Origin: Cyclobacteriaceae bacterium
GTDB taxonomy: Bacteria; Bacteroidota; Bacteroidia; Cytophagales; Cyclobacteriaceae
DNA length: 64,000 nucleotides
Direction: 5' to 3'
NCBI GenBank assembly: GCA_016787665.1
Contig: JAEUUC010000008.1
Location: 1 to 64,000, forward strand
Shown here piece after piece: positions 26,172-34,929 of this stretch. Below the pieces are notes generated by a model. The model was given only the letters and a program-made list of their open reading frames with translations, did no database searches and had not been told where the DNA came from. Positions within the stretch are counted from its first letter, which is position 1, and each line of letters opens with the position of its first letter. The position numbers and the translations under genes were made by a program.

Positions 26172-26190
26172 TTGCCGGGTCAAGCGCCCG

Positions 26191-27408
26191 TTAGAAGATG
26201 CCCATCGGTGAAATGAATCCAACCGTAAACCGTCCGGTCGTATAATCCACCGCACCAAAGCGGGATTTGGCGTAATCCGAGTAATCATAGCTTCTGCCAA
26301 CCCAGTTCGCAAAAAACTTGATATTCAGATCATTCCAGGGATAATACTCGACAGCCGGAATAAATCCCCAGGCATTGCGAATGTGTTCTTCACCGGTTGT
26401 ATTGGCCGGATCGTTGAAGCTATTTTTCCAGTTGGCCACGTCCAGCATGGCTACCATGGTAAGATGGACTTTATCACTTACCTTGTACCGAAGGTTAACC
26501 CAGTGGCCGACATACAAGGTATTGCCCACCGAGTAATCGTAGAGACCACTGGCCTTTATGGTTTCACTCACAATACTCGTTCTATCCAGCTCTTCATCAC
26601 TCCACTTGAAATCATAGATGAATCTGAATTTGCCGAAATTAAACTCGTTACCTAAGGCGATGTAGTTCATGTTGGCGCCATTACCATTGGCATCCTGTGC
26701 TTCATTAAACAAGGAGTAAGACCAGATGGTGTTTATTTTTCCATCCAATAAACGTCCGCGCCAGTTCGCTACAAAAGCCAATGGCGCTTTGGATTCGGTA
26801 AAATTGGGTTGGGTTGCACCATACAATTCATCGAATGATTTCGTTCGGGAATCCAATACCTGGAACGTCCACTGATTTTTCGTACTGGGGGTGAAGGTAA
26901 AGCCGACCCCGGTCAGAAAGTTGTCGGCATACTCGACAATATCCGAGTATTCATAAATATCAATCGGATTCCAGTCAAATTCCCAGGCGCCCCAGTCCGC
27001 ACACATCTTACCGGCCGAAACGCTCCACTTGTCAGATACATTCACACGGATATAGGCCATGTCTACCGATCGACTGAGGTTATCTATCGACTCGGAAGTT
27101 TGCGCCCGTGTATAGCGATCGCGAAACCGGAAGAATACTTTGTCGGTCACGTTTCCGCGAAACTCCAGGCGGAACTGCTCATTTCTGAAACGCGACTGGG
27201 TATACTCGCCATCCACGAATTCATTGCGAAAGGCAAAGTTCATGTTCGCAATCATGCTCATGTTTTTCAGCAACCCTTGTTTCGTTTCCGGAATCAGGGT
27301 TTTGTAATAGGTGGTATCGCCTATTTGCCGTTCCTGTTTTTGTGCCCATGCCAGGGATGGTAAAAGGAGAAGCACCAAGATCCATTTCGAATTTATGATT
27401 GATTTCAT
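26191..27408 (-). CDS. Porin O/P-like outer-membrane channel
   Basis: The 405-residue protein has a signal peptide (MKSIINSKWILVLLLLPSLAWAQ) and a long barrel. Features of phosphate-selective-porin relatives are NMNFAFRNEFVDGEYTQSRFRNEQFRLEFRGNV, FFRFRDRYT and VDMAYIRVNVSDKWSVSAGK near the first strands. The chain ends GRFTVGFISPMGIF. The ATG at 27408 is chosen over a GTG at 27432 because it starts the signal peptide. It is the last gene of the aspartase/asparaginase operon (28-bp gap), which implies a role in bringing asparagine, aspartate or dicarboxylates through the outer membrane. Confidence 0.8.
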   Translation of the reverse strand: MKSIINSKWILVLLLLPSLAWAQKQERQIGDTTYYKTLIPETKQGLLKNMSMIANMNFAFRNEFVDGEYTQSRFRNEQFRLEFRGNVTDKVFFRFRDRYTRAQTSESIDNLSRSVDMAYIRVNVSDKWSVSAGKMCADWGAWEFDWNPIDIYEYSDIVEYADNFLTGVGFTFTPSTKNQWTFQVLDSRTKSFDELYGATQPNFTESKAPLAFVANWRGRLLDGKINTIWSYSLFNEAQDANGNGANMNYIALGNEFNFGKFRFIYDFKWSDEELDRTSIVSETIKASGLYDYSVGNTLYVGHWVNLRYKVSDKVHLTMVAMLDVANWKNSFNDPANTTGEEHIRNAWGFIPAVEYYPWNDLNIKFFANWVGRSYDYSDYAKSRFGAVDYTTGRFTVGFISPMGIF

Positions 27409-27436
27409 ACGTGTAGTCTTTTTCCGTACCACAGGA

Positions 27437-28921
27437 TTAGTTTTTCTGCCCGGTCAATGTGACCGGATCTAACAGCTTCTTGATCTGATCTTCGGTCAGG
27501 ATTTTTTTCTCCCGGATCAACTCAAGAATTCCTTTTCCACTTTGCAAAGCTTCTTTTGCCAGTTCGGTTGTTTTTTCATAACCGAGAACCGGGTTAAGAG
27601 CCGTCACAATCCCCACTGTGGTTTCCATGTAGCGTTTCAGTACGGCTTCATTGGCTGTAACACCAGCGATGTTTTTGCCGAACAGGGGCATCACTTTGAA
27701 GAGGAGGGCTTGCGACTCCATAATAGCTGTCGCCACTACGGGTTCATAGGCATTCAACTGGAGTAGCCCGTCCCTTGAAGCGATCGTAACCGTGGCATCA
27801 TTTCCCATCACCTTATAGCATACCTGGTTCATGACTTCGGGCATCACCGGATTTACCTTACCGGGCATAATCGAGGAGCCGGGCTGCAGGGCAGGTAAAT
27901 TGATTTCAAAAATGCCGTTGCGCGGGCCGGAGGCCAGGAATATCAAGTCGCTGCTGATCTTAGACAAGGTAACCGCCAGATTTTTGTACGCGGACGAAAA
28001 CATGACGAACCCCTGCATACTGCTGGTGGCCGCGATCAGGTCTTTCGGTCCAACGATTGGTTTACCCGTGAGTTTGGCAAGATGAGCCACGCATTTCTCT
28101 GCATACCCCGGGCTTGCCGTCAAACCCGTGCCGATAGCGGTGGCACCCATGTTCACTTCATACAGATACGCTTCGGACTTGCGGAGCGCCTCAATAGCGG
28201 CATCGATTTGTGAGCCAAAGGCGTGAAACTCCTGGCCCAGTGTCATCGGCACCGCATCCTGTCCTTCGGTGCGCCCCATTTTCACCAAATTCTTGAATTC
28301 ATCACCTTTTTTGTGAAAAACCTGAGCGAGCAGTTCAGCTTCCTTCACCACTTTATCGTTGTGCAACAACAACGCAATGTGGATGGCGGTCGGATACACA
28401 TCGTTAGTGGATTGCCCCATATTCAGATCATCATGCGGTTCAATAAACTGGTATTCACCTTTTTTATGACCACTCATCTCCAGCGCGATGTTAGCCAGCA
28501 CTTCATTGGCGTTCATATTGGCTGAGGTGCCGGCACCGCCCTGATACAAGTCGGTTAAGAACTGGTCGTGGTATTTCCCATCGATTACGGCCTGGCAGGC
28601 TTTTTCGATAGCGGCCAGTTTTTCCGGTTTCATTCTTCCTACCTCCGTATTGGCACGGGCAGCCGCCAGTTTAACGATGGCGTAGGCCTTAACGTAGTCC
28701 GGGTAGAAATTCGTTTTTACTCCGCTAATGGGGAAGTTCTCCAACGCGCGAAGCGTTTGGACCCCATAGTAAGCTTCAAAAGGAATTTGTTTTTCACCCA
28801 ACAAGTCCTTTTCCGTTCGGGTTTTGGGTGTCGGTTCGGCAGTCTTCTTTTGTGCGTCAGCTGGCAACCAGGCGCCCAGCATGAGCATCAGCAGAAAGGG
28901 AATTATAAATAGCTTTTTCAT
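27437..28921 (-). CDS. aspA: Aspartate ammonia-lyase with signal peptide (exported aspartase)
   Basis: The enzyme reversibly deaminates L-aspartate to fumarate and NH3. The 494 residues carry all family landmarks: GTSANMNANE (131-140), GQSTNDVYPTA (169-179) and the signature GSSIMPGKVNP (348-358) with the catalytic serine loop. Unlike ordinary cytoplasmic aspartase, it starts with a clear signal peptide (residues 1-23, hydrophobic core LFIIPFLLMLMLG, AxA-type end). Export to the periplasm is therefore predicted. The genes before it encode an exported asparaginase and a C4-dicarboxylate transporter. The fumarase C family shares the signature, but the operon context favours aspartase. Confidence 0.93.
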   Translation of the reverse strand: MKKLFIIPFLLMLMLGAWLPADAQKKTAEPTPKTRTEKDLLGEKQIPFEAYYGVQTLRALENFPISGVKTNFYPDYVKAYAIVKLAAARANTEVGRMKPEKLAAIEKACQAVIDGKYHDQFLTDLYQGGAGTSANMNANEVLANIALEMSGHKKGEYQFIEPHDDLNMGQSTNDVYPTAIHIALLLHNDKVVKEAELLAQVFHKKGDEFKNLVKMGRTEGQDAVPMTLGQEFHAFGSQIDAAIEALRKSEAYLYEVNMGATAIGTGLTASPGYAEKCVAHLAKLTGKPIVGPKDLIAATSSMQGFVMFSSAYKNLAVTLSKISSDLIFLASGPRNGIFEINLPALQPGSSIMPGKVNPVMPEVMNQVCYKVMGNDATVTIASRDGLLQLNAYEPVVATAIMESQALLFKVMPLFGKNIAGVTANEAVLKRYMETTVGIVTALNPVLGYEKTTELAKEALQSGKGILELIREKKILTEDQIKKLLDPVTLTGQKN

Positions 28922-28941
28922 TTGGCATTTTTTTAGAACTA

Positions 28942-28964
28942 CGCCCGGAGTATTAATCCGGGCG
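28942..28964. repeat. Intercistronic stem-loop between ansB and aspA
   Basis: CGCCCGGA (28942-28949) pairs with TCCGGGCG (28957-28964) around a 7-nt loop. It lies in the 61-bp gap between asparaginase and aspartase. No T-run follows on the transcribed strand, so it is more likely an mRNA-processing or stability element than a terminator. Confidence 0.6.
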
Positions 28965-28982
28965 CGGTTTGACGTTCAGTCT

Positions 28983-30053
28983 TTAGTACGTGAAGAAAAT
29001 CTCCTGGAGTTGCTTCCGGTCTTTCGTCCGGGTGAGGGCCAGCATCAGCAAGATTCGGGCTTTCTGAGGCGTGAGGTCATCCGAGACAATGGTTCCCAGT
29101 TCGTCATCATTGATTTCATCGTAGAGCACAACCCGGCCTGAGGGCGCACGGCTGGCACGGCAAACCACGATACCCGCTTTTACCGCACGCTTCACGGCTT
29201 CCAGGTAGGCCTTGTTGAAATTGCCATTTCCTACTCCGGCAATCACGATGCCGTCAACCTTCTTGCTAATCAAAAAGTCGATTTGATCAGCCGGTGCATC
29301 GGCATACATGTACACGATGTCAACTCGCGGCAACTTGGTATCGGCAGTCAATACAATGGGTTTGGGCGGATTCACTTCGCGCACTGCGGATGAATAGTAT
29401 TCTACGCGACCGTCATATGCCTGTCCGATGGCTCCGGTATTGGGGGAGTCAAAGGCATTGGTTTTAGTGGTGCTCATCTTCATGACTTCGCGGCCATCGA
29501 AGATGCCTTCGTTAAAACTTACCAGCACCCCACGGCCCTTGGTTTCAGGATTGATGGCAACCGTGATGGCGTCATACAGATTTTTCGGACCATCTGCACT
29601 GATGGCCGTGGCCGGCCGCATGGACCCCGTGAGTACTACGGGCTTGTCGGACGGAACCACAAGATCCAGAAAATAGGCTGTTTCTTCCTGCGTGTCAGTG
29701 CCATGGGTCACTACGATCGCATCGGCTTCATTCTTGGCAAAAATTTCATTGGCGCGCATGGCCAGTTTTTTCCATATTTCAATCGTCATATCCTGACTGC
29801 CGACAGATGCAATCTGCTCTCCGCTGATATTGGCAATTTTCTTTACCGAAGGAATAGTGCCGATCAAATCGTCAATCGGAATTTTTCCTGCTGTGTATCC
29901 GGCCCGGTCGGCCGAAGCTCCCGCGCCAGCGATTGTGCCGCCCGTAGCCAGAATGATAACCCGGGGCAGTTTACTTTGATCTTGACTTTGTGCCTGGGAC
30001 TGCATCTGGAGCCCCCAGGACAACAGTAACAGAATGGACAGAAGCTTTTTCAT
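28983..30053 (-). CDS. ansB: Type II (periplasmic) L-asparaginase
   Basis: The enzyme hydrolyses L-asparagine to aspartate and NH3. The 356 residues start with a signal peptide (about 1-22, SQAQ). Catalytic motif 1 is ATGGTIAG with the nucleophile T40; Y53 matches the flexible-loop tyrosine. Motif 2 is THGTDT with T119 and D120. The length and the signal fit the E. coli AnsB type, not the short cytoplasmic type. It is followed by the exported aspartase, so its product aspartate would be consumed in the same compartment. Confidence 0.95.
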   Translation of the reverse strand: MKKLLSILLLLSWGLQMQSQAQSQDQSKLPRVIILATGGTIAGAGASADRAGYTAGKIPIDDLIGTIPSVKKIANISGEQIASVGSQDMTIEIWKKLAMRANEIFAKNEADAIVVTHGTDTQEETAYFLDLVVPSDKPVVLTGSMRPATAISADGPKNLYDAITVAINPETKGRGVLVSFNEGIFDGREVMKMSTTKTNAFDSPNTGAIGQAYDGRVEYYSSAVREVNPPKPIVLTADTKLPRVDIVYMYADAPADQIDFLISKKVDGIVIAGVGNGNFNKAYLEAVKRAVKAGIVVCRASRAPSGRVVLYDEINDDELGTIVSDDLTPQKARILLMLALTRTKDRKQLQEIFFTY

Positions 30054-30096
30054 AATGGTTGTTGTTTGGTTTGATAAATTGGTTTATCGCATGTGT

Positions 30097-31449
30097 TTAC
30101 AAGAGGATCGATTGCAGAAGTAAACCGGCCAACACCGAAGTTGCAGTGGTGACCAGACCGGGAAGCATAAAACTATGGTTCAATACATATTTGCCGATGC
30201 GGGTGGTGCCCGTTCGGTCGAACTGAATAGCCGTAAGTAACGTGGGGTAGCCGGGAATAAAGAAGTGTCCGTTGCACGCTGGAAAAATCCCCACCAGGTA
30301 GGCTGGAGGTATACCCAGCGACAAACCTAAAGGCATCAGGGCTTTGGCGGTGGAGGCTTGGCTGTACAACAACATACTGAGCAGAAATAGCGCGATGGCA
30401 AACGACCACGGGTAGGTGGCTACGAGATCACCCAATGTTTTTTGAATGACTTCAAAATTGTTGTTCATAAAGGTGCTGCTCATCCACACCACGCCAAACA
30501 CGGCTATGGTGGCCTGGCCGGCCGATACAAATAGACTTGCTTTGGTTACGTTGGCAGCCGTGGTGTTGGCCAACAGCACAATCAACCCGGTAGCGGCCAG
30601 CATAATCATCATGATCATGGAAGGCATCAGCACATGGCCGGCTTCATTCACAGCAAAACCCGGAGTAAAGCCCGGCTTATTTCCAAACTCCGGCAATAAC
30701 TGCGGAAAGGAACCCAGGACCACTACCGCCACTACGGCCAATCCGAAAATGATGACTGATTTGATGGCACCGGGCGCCAAAACAAATTCCTCTTTCTTTT
30801 CAAGGCCTTCCAGGTTGGCGGCAAAGGCCGGGTCCTTCAGGCGTTCCTGAAATTCAGGGTCTTCGCTTAGCTCTTTTCCGCGTTTCCATACAAACAATAT
30901 CCCGATCATCACCCCGATCAGAGTCGATGGAATGGCGATCAAGAGAATGTCAGCCAATTGCACACCCTGAGCCCCCAACACGGTGAGCAGGGCAGCGGCT
31001 GCCGCTGAGACCGGACTTGCCGTAATGGCCATGTGCGCAGCCGTCACACTCATGCTCATCGCTCGCTCGGGTCGAATTCGGTTTTTGATCGCCACTTCGG
31101 CAATAATGGGCATGATGGAGTACGAGATATGTGCGGTGCCGGCAAAGAGTACAAAGGCATACGTAATCAGCGGCCCCAGAAGTGTGATCTGCTTCGGATT
31201 TTTGCGTAAAATTTTTCCCGCCACCTGAACCAGGTAATCCATGCCGCCTGCTGCCTGCAGCGCAGCTGCTGCCGTTACAACACTCAAGATGATCAGCATC
31301 ACCTCCAGCGGAGGATCAGCGGGTTGTAATCCAAACCCAAACATGAGAATGAGTAACCCGATCATACCCATAATACCCAGGCCGATACCCGACATGCGGG
31401 CGCCAAGAAAGATGCAGACAAGCAGGATGGTGAGTTGAATAAAGATCAT
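30097..31449 (-). CDS. Anaerobic C4-dicarboxylate transporter, DcuA/DcuB family
   Basis: The 450-residue inner-membrane protein has about 10-12 helices and the Dcu family landmarks. These are an N-terminal LTILLVCIFLGARMSGIGLGIMG, the conserved LLGPLITYAFVLFAGTAHISYSIMPIIAEVA, SVTAAHMAITASPVSAA and late IFPACNGHFFIPGYPTLL. Dcu carriers exchange fumarate or aspartate for succinate. I cannot separate DcuA from DcuB by sequence here, so no symbol is given. It begins the substrate-handling part of the operon after a small ABM gene. Confidence 0.93.
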   Translation of the reverse strand: MIFIQLTILLVCIFLGARMSGIGLGIMGMIGLLILMFGFGLQPADPPLEVMLIILSVVTAAAALQAAGGMDYLVQVAGKILRKNPKQITLLGPLITYAFVLFAGTAHISYSIMPIIAEVAIKNRIRPERAMSMSVTAAHMAITASPVSAAAAALLTVLGAQGVQLADILLIAIPSTLIGVMIGILFVWKRGKELSEDPEFQERLKDPAFAANLEGLEKKEEFVLAPGAIKSVIIFGLAVVAVVVLGSFPQLLPEFGNKPGFTPGFAVNEAGHVLMPSMIMMIMLAATGLIVLLANTTAANVTKASLFVSAGQATIAVFGVVWMSSTFMNNNFEVIQKTLGDLVATYPWSFAIALFLLSMLLYSQASTAKALMPLGLSLGIPPAYLVGIFPACNGHFFIPGYPTLLTAIQFDRTGTTRIGKYVLNHSFMLPGLVTTATSVLAGLLLQSILL

Positions 31450-31467
31450 AGCGGGGCAGTTTAATGA

Positions 31468-31794
31468 TTACGTGCCGGGGTCAGACATGTCAAATAGCCG
31501 GGCGTCTACGAGTTTTCCGGTGGCCGCCTCCCGATATTCGCCCAGAGCCATAAAAGCACCTTTGAGTAAATGAAACTCATGGCTGGCCGTAAAGGCACGC
31601 AGGCCTTCTTCCGATCCCCACATGGAAAACATGTGGTACAGGTTTTTTTGATAAACATCAAGAGCCAGGTTTCGGCGAATGCAGGCAGACGGAAGGTTGT
31701 TGAAAATGAACCTTATCGTTTGTTCAAATTCACGGTGCTTTCCGGGGCTGATTTCTCCGGATACCTTCAGGAAAAGCGTGTGTTTTTCATCCAT
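31468..31794 (-). CDS. Small ABM/ferredoxin-like fold protein, first gene of the asparagine/fumarate operon
   Basis: The 108-residue cytoplasmic protein reads like an antibiotic-biosynthesis-monooxygenase-like (dimeric alpha+beta barrel) domain: KVSGEISPGKHREFEQTIRFIF, then LALDVYQKNLYHMFSMWGSEEGLRAFTASHEFHLL. Such domains are common as quinol oxygenases or as ligand sensors. It sits 18 bp upstream of the Dcu gene and just downstream of the -24/-12-like element, so it is the first translated gene of the operon. Its actual role is unknown. Confidence 0.8.
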   Translation of the reverse strand: MDEKHTLFLKVSGEISPGKHREFEQTIRFIFNNLPSACIRRNLALDVYQKNLYHMFSMWGSEEGLRAFTASHEFHLLKGAFMALGEYREAATGKLVDARLFDMSDPGT

Positions 31795-31833
31795 AGGTGG
31801 TAGCGTATCAGTGTTCCCTTTGTTACTGCGCTA

Positions 31834-31849
31834 CCCAAGGAGTGTACCA
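31834..31849 (-). promoter_or_regulatory. -24/-12-like element (TGGTACACTCCTTGGG)
   Basis: On the minus strand TGGTAC is followed by 5 nt and TTGG, matching the sigma-54 consensus TGGYACR-N4-TTGCW except that the -12 GC is GG. It ends about 40 bp before the ATG of the ABM gene. A near-identical element is at 44764-44779. The adjacent gene encodes a sigma-54 activator, which raises the prior, but the altered -12 base is a real caveat. Confidence 0.4.
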
Positions 31850-31942
31850 ACTCACCTAAATTCAGAAACTATTTCTAATGAATTGATTGATAGAACGTTG
31901 ATCTTCACCGTATCAGCAGTGGAATGGTGGTGGTGGGTAACT

Positions 31943-31980
31943 CGAAAATGTTGTTTCGGTACCATCACGATATTTCGTCA
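31943..31980. promoter_or_regulatory. Palindromic elements, candidate enhancer for a sigma-54 activator
   Basis: TCACGATATTTCGTCA at 31965-31980 is an imperfect palindrome that matches 14 of 16 bases of the perfect palindrome at 44885-44900. A second inverted repeat, CGAAA-N6-TTTCG, is at 31943-31947/31954-31958. They lie about 95-130 bp upstream of the -24/-12-like element, the usual place for upstream activating sequences. A TetR operator is the alternative reading. Confidence 0.4.
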
Positions 31981-32073
31981 GTTAGACCAAGAGTGGTGTG
32001 CCGGTGCGTGATTGGCGGGTGTTGGCTTTGGGAGATGAACGGCACCGTTTGCCAAGGGCAGCGGTGGCCCCGC

Positions 32074-34131
32074 CTAGAACAGATCGTGTACGGGGCGCTT
32101 AATGTTTAGTTTCTTCATTCGGGAGCGCAGCGTATTGGGGTGCATGTTTAACTTTTCCGCGGCCCCATGTTCGCCATTAATTTTCCAGTGGCACGACTCC
32201 AGAACCTTGAGAATGTGCTGCCGCTCCACATCTTCCAGACTGCTGGGTGGCAACGCGGCTTCATCGTGCTCATCAAAAAACCAATCCAGACGCAACGTAT
32301 TTCCTTCACTGGCAATCACCGAACGTTCAATCACATTCTTCAATTCCCGAATATTGCCGGGCCAGGGGTACTCCGTCAGGCGTTGCAGATCGGCCCTGGA
32401 GATCTGGTCAATTTCCTTCCTATACTTTTTGGCCTCCTGATGAATGAAGTGATTGATAAGCAAGGGCAGGTCGTCTTTGCGCTTCCGCAACGGTGGAATG
32501 GTGATTGGAAAAACATTTAACCGGTAAAACAGATCATCGCGAAAATGGCCTTTGGTGACTTCCAGCGCCAATTCGCGATTGGTTGCCGCAATGATCCGCA
32601 CATCAACTTTCAGGGTTTTTTGACCACCCACCCGTTCAAACTCCCCGCTTTGAAGCACCCGCAAAAGTTTTGGCTGCATGTCAATGGGTAGTTCGCCCAC
32701 TTCGTCCAAAAAAATGGTACCGCCCTCGGCTAGCTCAAATCTGCCTTTTCGGGCCTGGAACGCAGACGTGAAAGCTCCTTTTTCATGGCCAAACAATTCA
32801 CTCTCCACTAATTCCTTGGGTAAGGCACTACAGTTGACCTTAACGAGGGGCCCGGTGCTGCGCGAACTTTGCTCGTGAATCAAATCAGCTATCAGTTCTT
32901 TCCCAACCCCGGTCTCGCCTTCCAGCAGGACTGGTGCAGCCGTTTTGGCCACTTGCATGGCCTTGTCAATCGTGTACCGGATAACTTCACTTTTCCCGAT
33001 GATGCGATCGACCAGGTTTGTTACGTTTTCGGCAGGAGGGGTCAGCTTCTCTTTCTCCAATTCCAGTTGTAAGTCGTGGATTACCTGTTTGGCTGTGACG
33101 GTTTGTGTAATATCGGAGCCAACGCAAATGATACTACCGGGTAAATGATCGGCCGCAGAGCTGAAGTAATTCACCCAATGCAGGATGTAATCAGAACCGG
33201 TTTTGGTCTTAATCGTATTGGTGAAGGCCAGCGAAGTGGTATGGCCTTTGAACAGCGACTCAATATCGTGTCGGCACTCCATCCTGTTGTCGGAAGCAAA
33301 CTGATCGCACCAGTTGGTGCCGATCAGTTCATTTGCATGTTGATAGCCTAAAAGATTAACACCAAAGTCGTTGATGAACGCAATCTTTCCGCCAGCATCC
33401 AATTCGACCACAAACAGGGGAGCAAAATGCATGAGGGATTGCCATTTTTTGTCTTTCGCCTTGACGATGCGCTCAAGACGAAAACTTTCATCAATTTGTA
33501 CAACCATCCTGAACCCCATCACGAAAACCAGGAGAAGGGCGTGTAGATGAATGGAAAAGAAAAAGTGCGGACCAAAAAGGCGCTGAAAGAAGTCGGGCGT
33601 AAGTTGGTTCAGTGTTGTTAAAACCAGCAAAAGACCAAAAAAGGAAAAGGCAATGAGCAGCCAGATTGCTTTTGCTTTCTCGTGCCGCAGTAACCGTAGG
33701 CTTGCCACCAAACCATAGGCGAAGATTGCTCCAAACACGAGCAGCGCAAGCCATATCCAGAGGGGTATTTTTTCACTTGCACCAGCGGTCGCCATCATGA
33801 CATAGGTTACCAAGGTTAGCAACGAAATGAGCCAGGGTACGATTTTGTTCTTGCCTTGCGTATAGTAGAAAATAAACCACGGCATAAGTCCGTAGTAGCT
33901 GAAATTAAAAAGGCGTTTGATCAGGATCTCGGAGGAATAGGGGGGTTGATCGGTATTGGATATGAAGCCAAGCGGAGGCATAAGGAGAAAGACAAAAAGG
34001 CCTAAGGCCATCACTCCGAAAATCAGGTCTGTCTTGTCTTTGTTCTTGAGCCCCAGAAACAAGCTAACCGTGCCCATGGATAGGCAAACTCCGCCTGTCA
34101 GAAAAGCAATCAATAGCTGGAATTCGGGCAT
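32074..34131 (-). CDS. Membrane-embedded sigma-54-dependent Fis-family activator with PAS domain
   Basis: The 685 residues have a rare domain order for an NtrC-type activator. Seven or so transmembrane helices come first (about 5-210), then a PAS domain (about 225-345). The AAA+ domain (about 375-610) has Walker A GETGVGK (405-411), the sigma-54 contact loop GAFTSA (452-457), and Walker B TIFLDE (472-477). A Fis-type helix-turn-helix is at about 645-676. It would thus sense a signal in the membrane or through the PAS pocket and activate RpoN promoters directly. It is encoded just upstream of, and on the same strand as, the asparagine/fumarate operon. That operon is its obvious candidate target. 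Confidence 0.93.
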   Translation of the reverse strand: MPEFQLLIAFLTGGVCLSMGTVSLFLGLKNKDKTDLIFGVMALGLFVFLLMPPLGFISNTDQPPYSSEILIKRLFNFSYYGLMPWFIFYYTQGKNKIVPWLISLLTLVTYVMMATAGASEKIPLWIWLALLVFGAIFAYGLVASLRLLRHEKAKAIWLLIAFSFFGLLLVLTTLNQLTPDFFQRLFGPHFFFSIHLHALLLVFVMGFRMVVQIDESFRLERIVKAKDKKWQSLMHFAPLFVVELDAGGKIAFINDFGVNLLGYQHANELIGTNWCDQFASDNRMECRHDIESLFKGHTTSLAFTNTIKTKTGSDYILHWVNYFSSAADHLPGSIICVGSDITQTVTAKQVIHDLQLELEKEKLTPPAENVTNLVDRIIGKSEVIRYTIDKAMQVAKTAAPVLLEGETGVGKELIADLIHEQSSRSTGPLVKVNCSALPKELVESELFGHEKGAFTSAFQARKGRFELAEGGTIFLDEVGELPIDMQPKLLRVLQSGEFERVGGQKTLKVDVRIIAATNRELALEVTKGHFRDDLFYRLNVFPITIPPLRKRKDDLPLLINHFIHQEAKKYRKEIDQISRADLQRLTEYPWPGNIRELKNVIERSVIASEGNTLRLDWFFDEHDEAALPPSSLEDVERQHILKVLESCHWKINGEHGAAEKLNMHPNTLRSRMKKLNIKRPVHDLF

Positions 34132-34288
34132 GTTGTAATTCGTGGACTTTGAACTTTTTAGGTTATGCGTGAAGTTCGCGAAAATCAGGTGTTTTTTTGC
34201 ATGCCCATACGCGAATTATTCCCTGGTAGGTGGGAGTTAATCCATGAGGATGCAGGGGGAGGAGGCGATCCGTCCATCTTCCTGGCGA

Positions 34289-34912
34289 TCAAAAGGTGGC
34301 CGACAACGTCAACAACACAAATGGGTTTTCCAACCCGATGTTGTACACGTAGGTGGTTAGCTCCCAACTTTTATATCCGCCACCCACCAGCAACCCGCGC
34401 TGAATGTCGAGGTCCGATTGGTACAATCGGGTGCGTTGCCCGCTAATGCCCACCCATAACCAGTCGGTAGGGGCGTAGGTAAAGTCAACCCAGCTGTAGA
34501 AGAAGTTGTTTTCGTTTGTGTTAAAATCAACGAAATACTCCGATTCATTGTACAGTTCAAAGCGGTTAAGTGTCAGTGTGAACTCTAACCCGGGCGCGAT
34601 GCCGTTGGAGAGACCAACCACGCCTCCGATCATGGGGGTGATAGTATATTCCAGTTTCTTTCCTCCGCTCAGGTTGTAGCCAATCCAACCGGAAAAGGTT
34701 TCCCGGTCTTCATAGTTGTAACGTGCTTCCAGGTGAAGGCGGTTTTTATCTGCTTTTAACACGGGCATGATGAAAAAGTCATCGGGGATGAAATAGAAGT
34801 TTGCGTCAGCACCAAAGTTCCAGCGTCTTTCCGGGGGAGTAGCCGCTTCTTGTGCCCATCCGAAAACTGGGGTGAGCAACACGAGTGTAAACCTGAAAAG
34901 AAACTTTTTCAT
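34289..34912 (-). CDS. Outer-membrane beta-barrel protein
   Basis: The 207-residue protein has a signal peptide (MKKFLFRFTLVLLTPVFGWAQ) and dense beta-strand content (NRLHLEARYNYEDRETFSGWIGYNL, LWVGISGQRTRLY). The last strand ends ...VLLTLSATF with the aromatic terminus typical of barrels. It is the third gene of a leftward unit after the Ca2+/H+ exchanger and the VIT-like gene (17-bp gap). A linked role in cation handling is only suggested by that context. I cannot assign a family. Confidence 0.8.
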   Translation of the reverse strand: MKKFLFRFTLVLLTPVFGWAQEAATPPERRWNFGADANFYFIPDDFFIMPVLKADKNRLHLEARYNYEDRETFSGWIGYNLSGGKKLEYTITPMIGGVVGLSNGIAPGLEFTLTLNRFELYNESEYFVDFNTNENNFFYSWVDFTYAPTDWLWVGISGQRTRLYQSDLDIQRGLLVGGGYKSWELTTYVYNIGLENPFVLLTLSATF

Positions 34913-34929
34913 AAGTGTTTGGTCAGTGC

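Noticed and set aside
34175..34182. TTCGCGAA palindrome upstream of the sigma-54 activator
   Set aside because: An 8-bp palindrome is expected by chance and no second copy in the window supports it.
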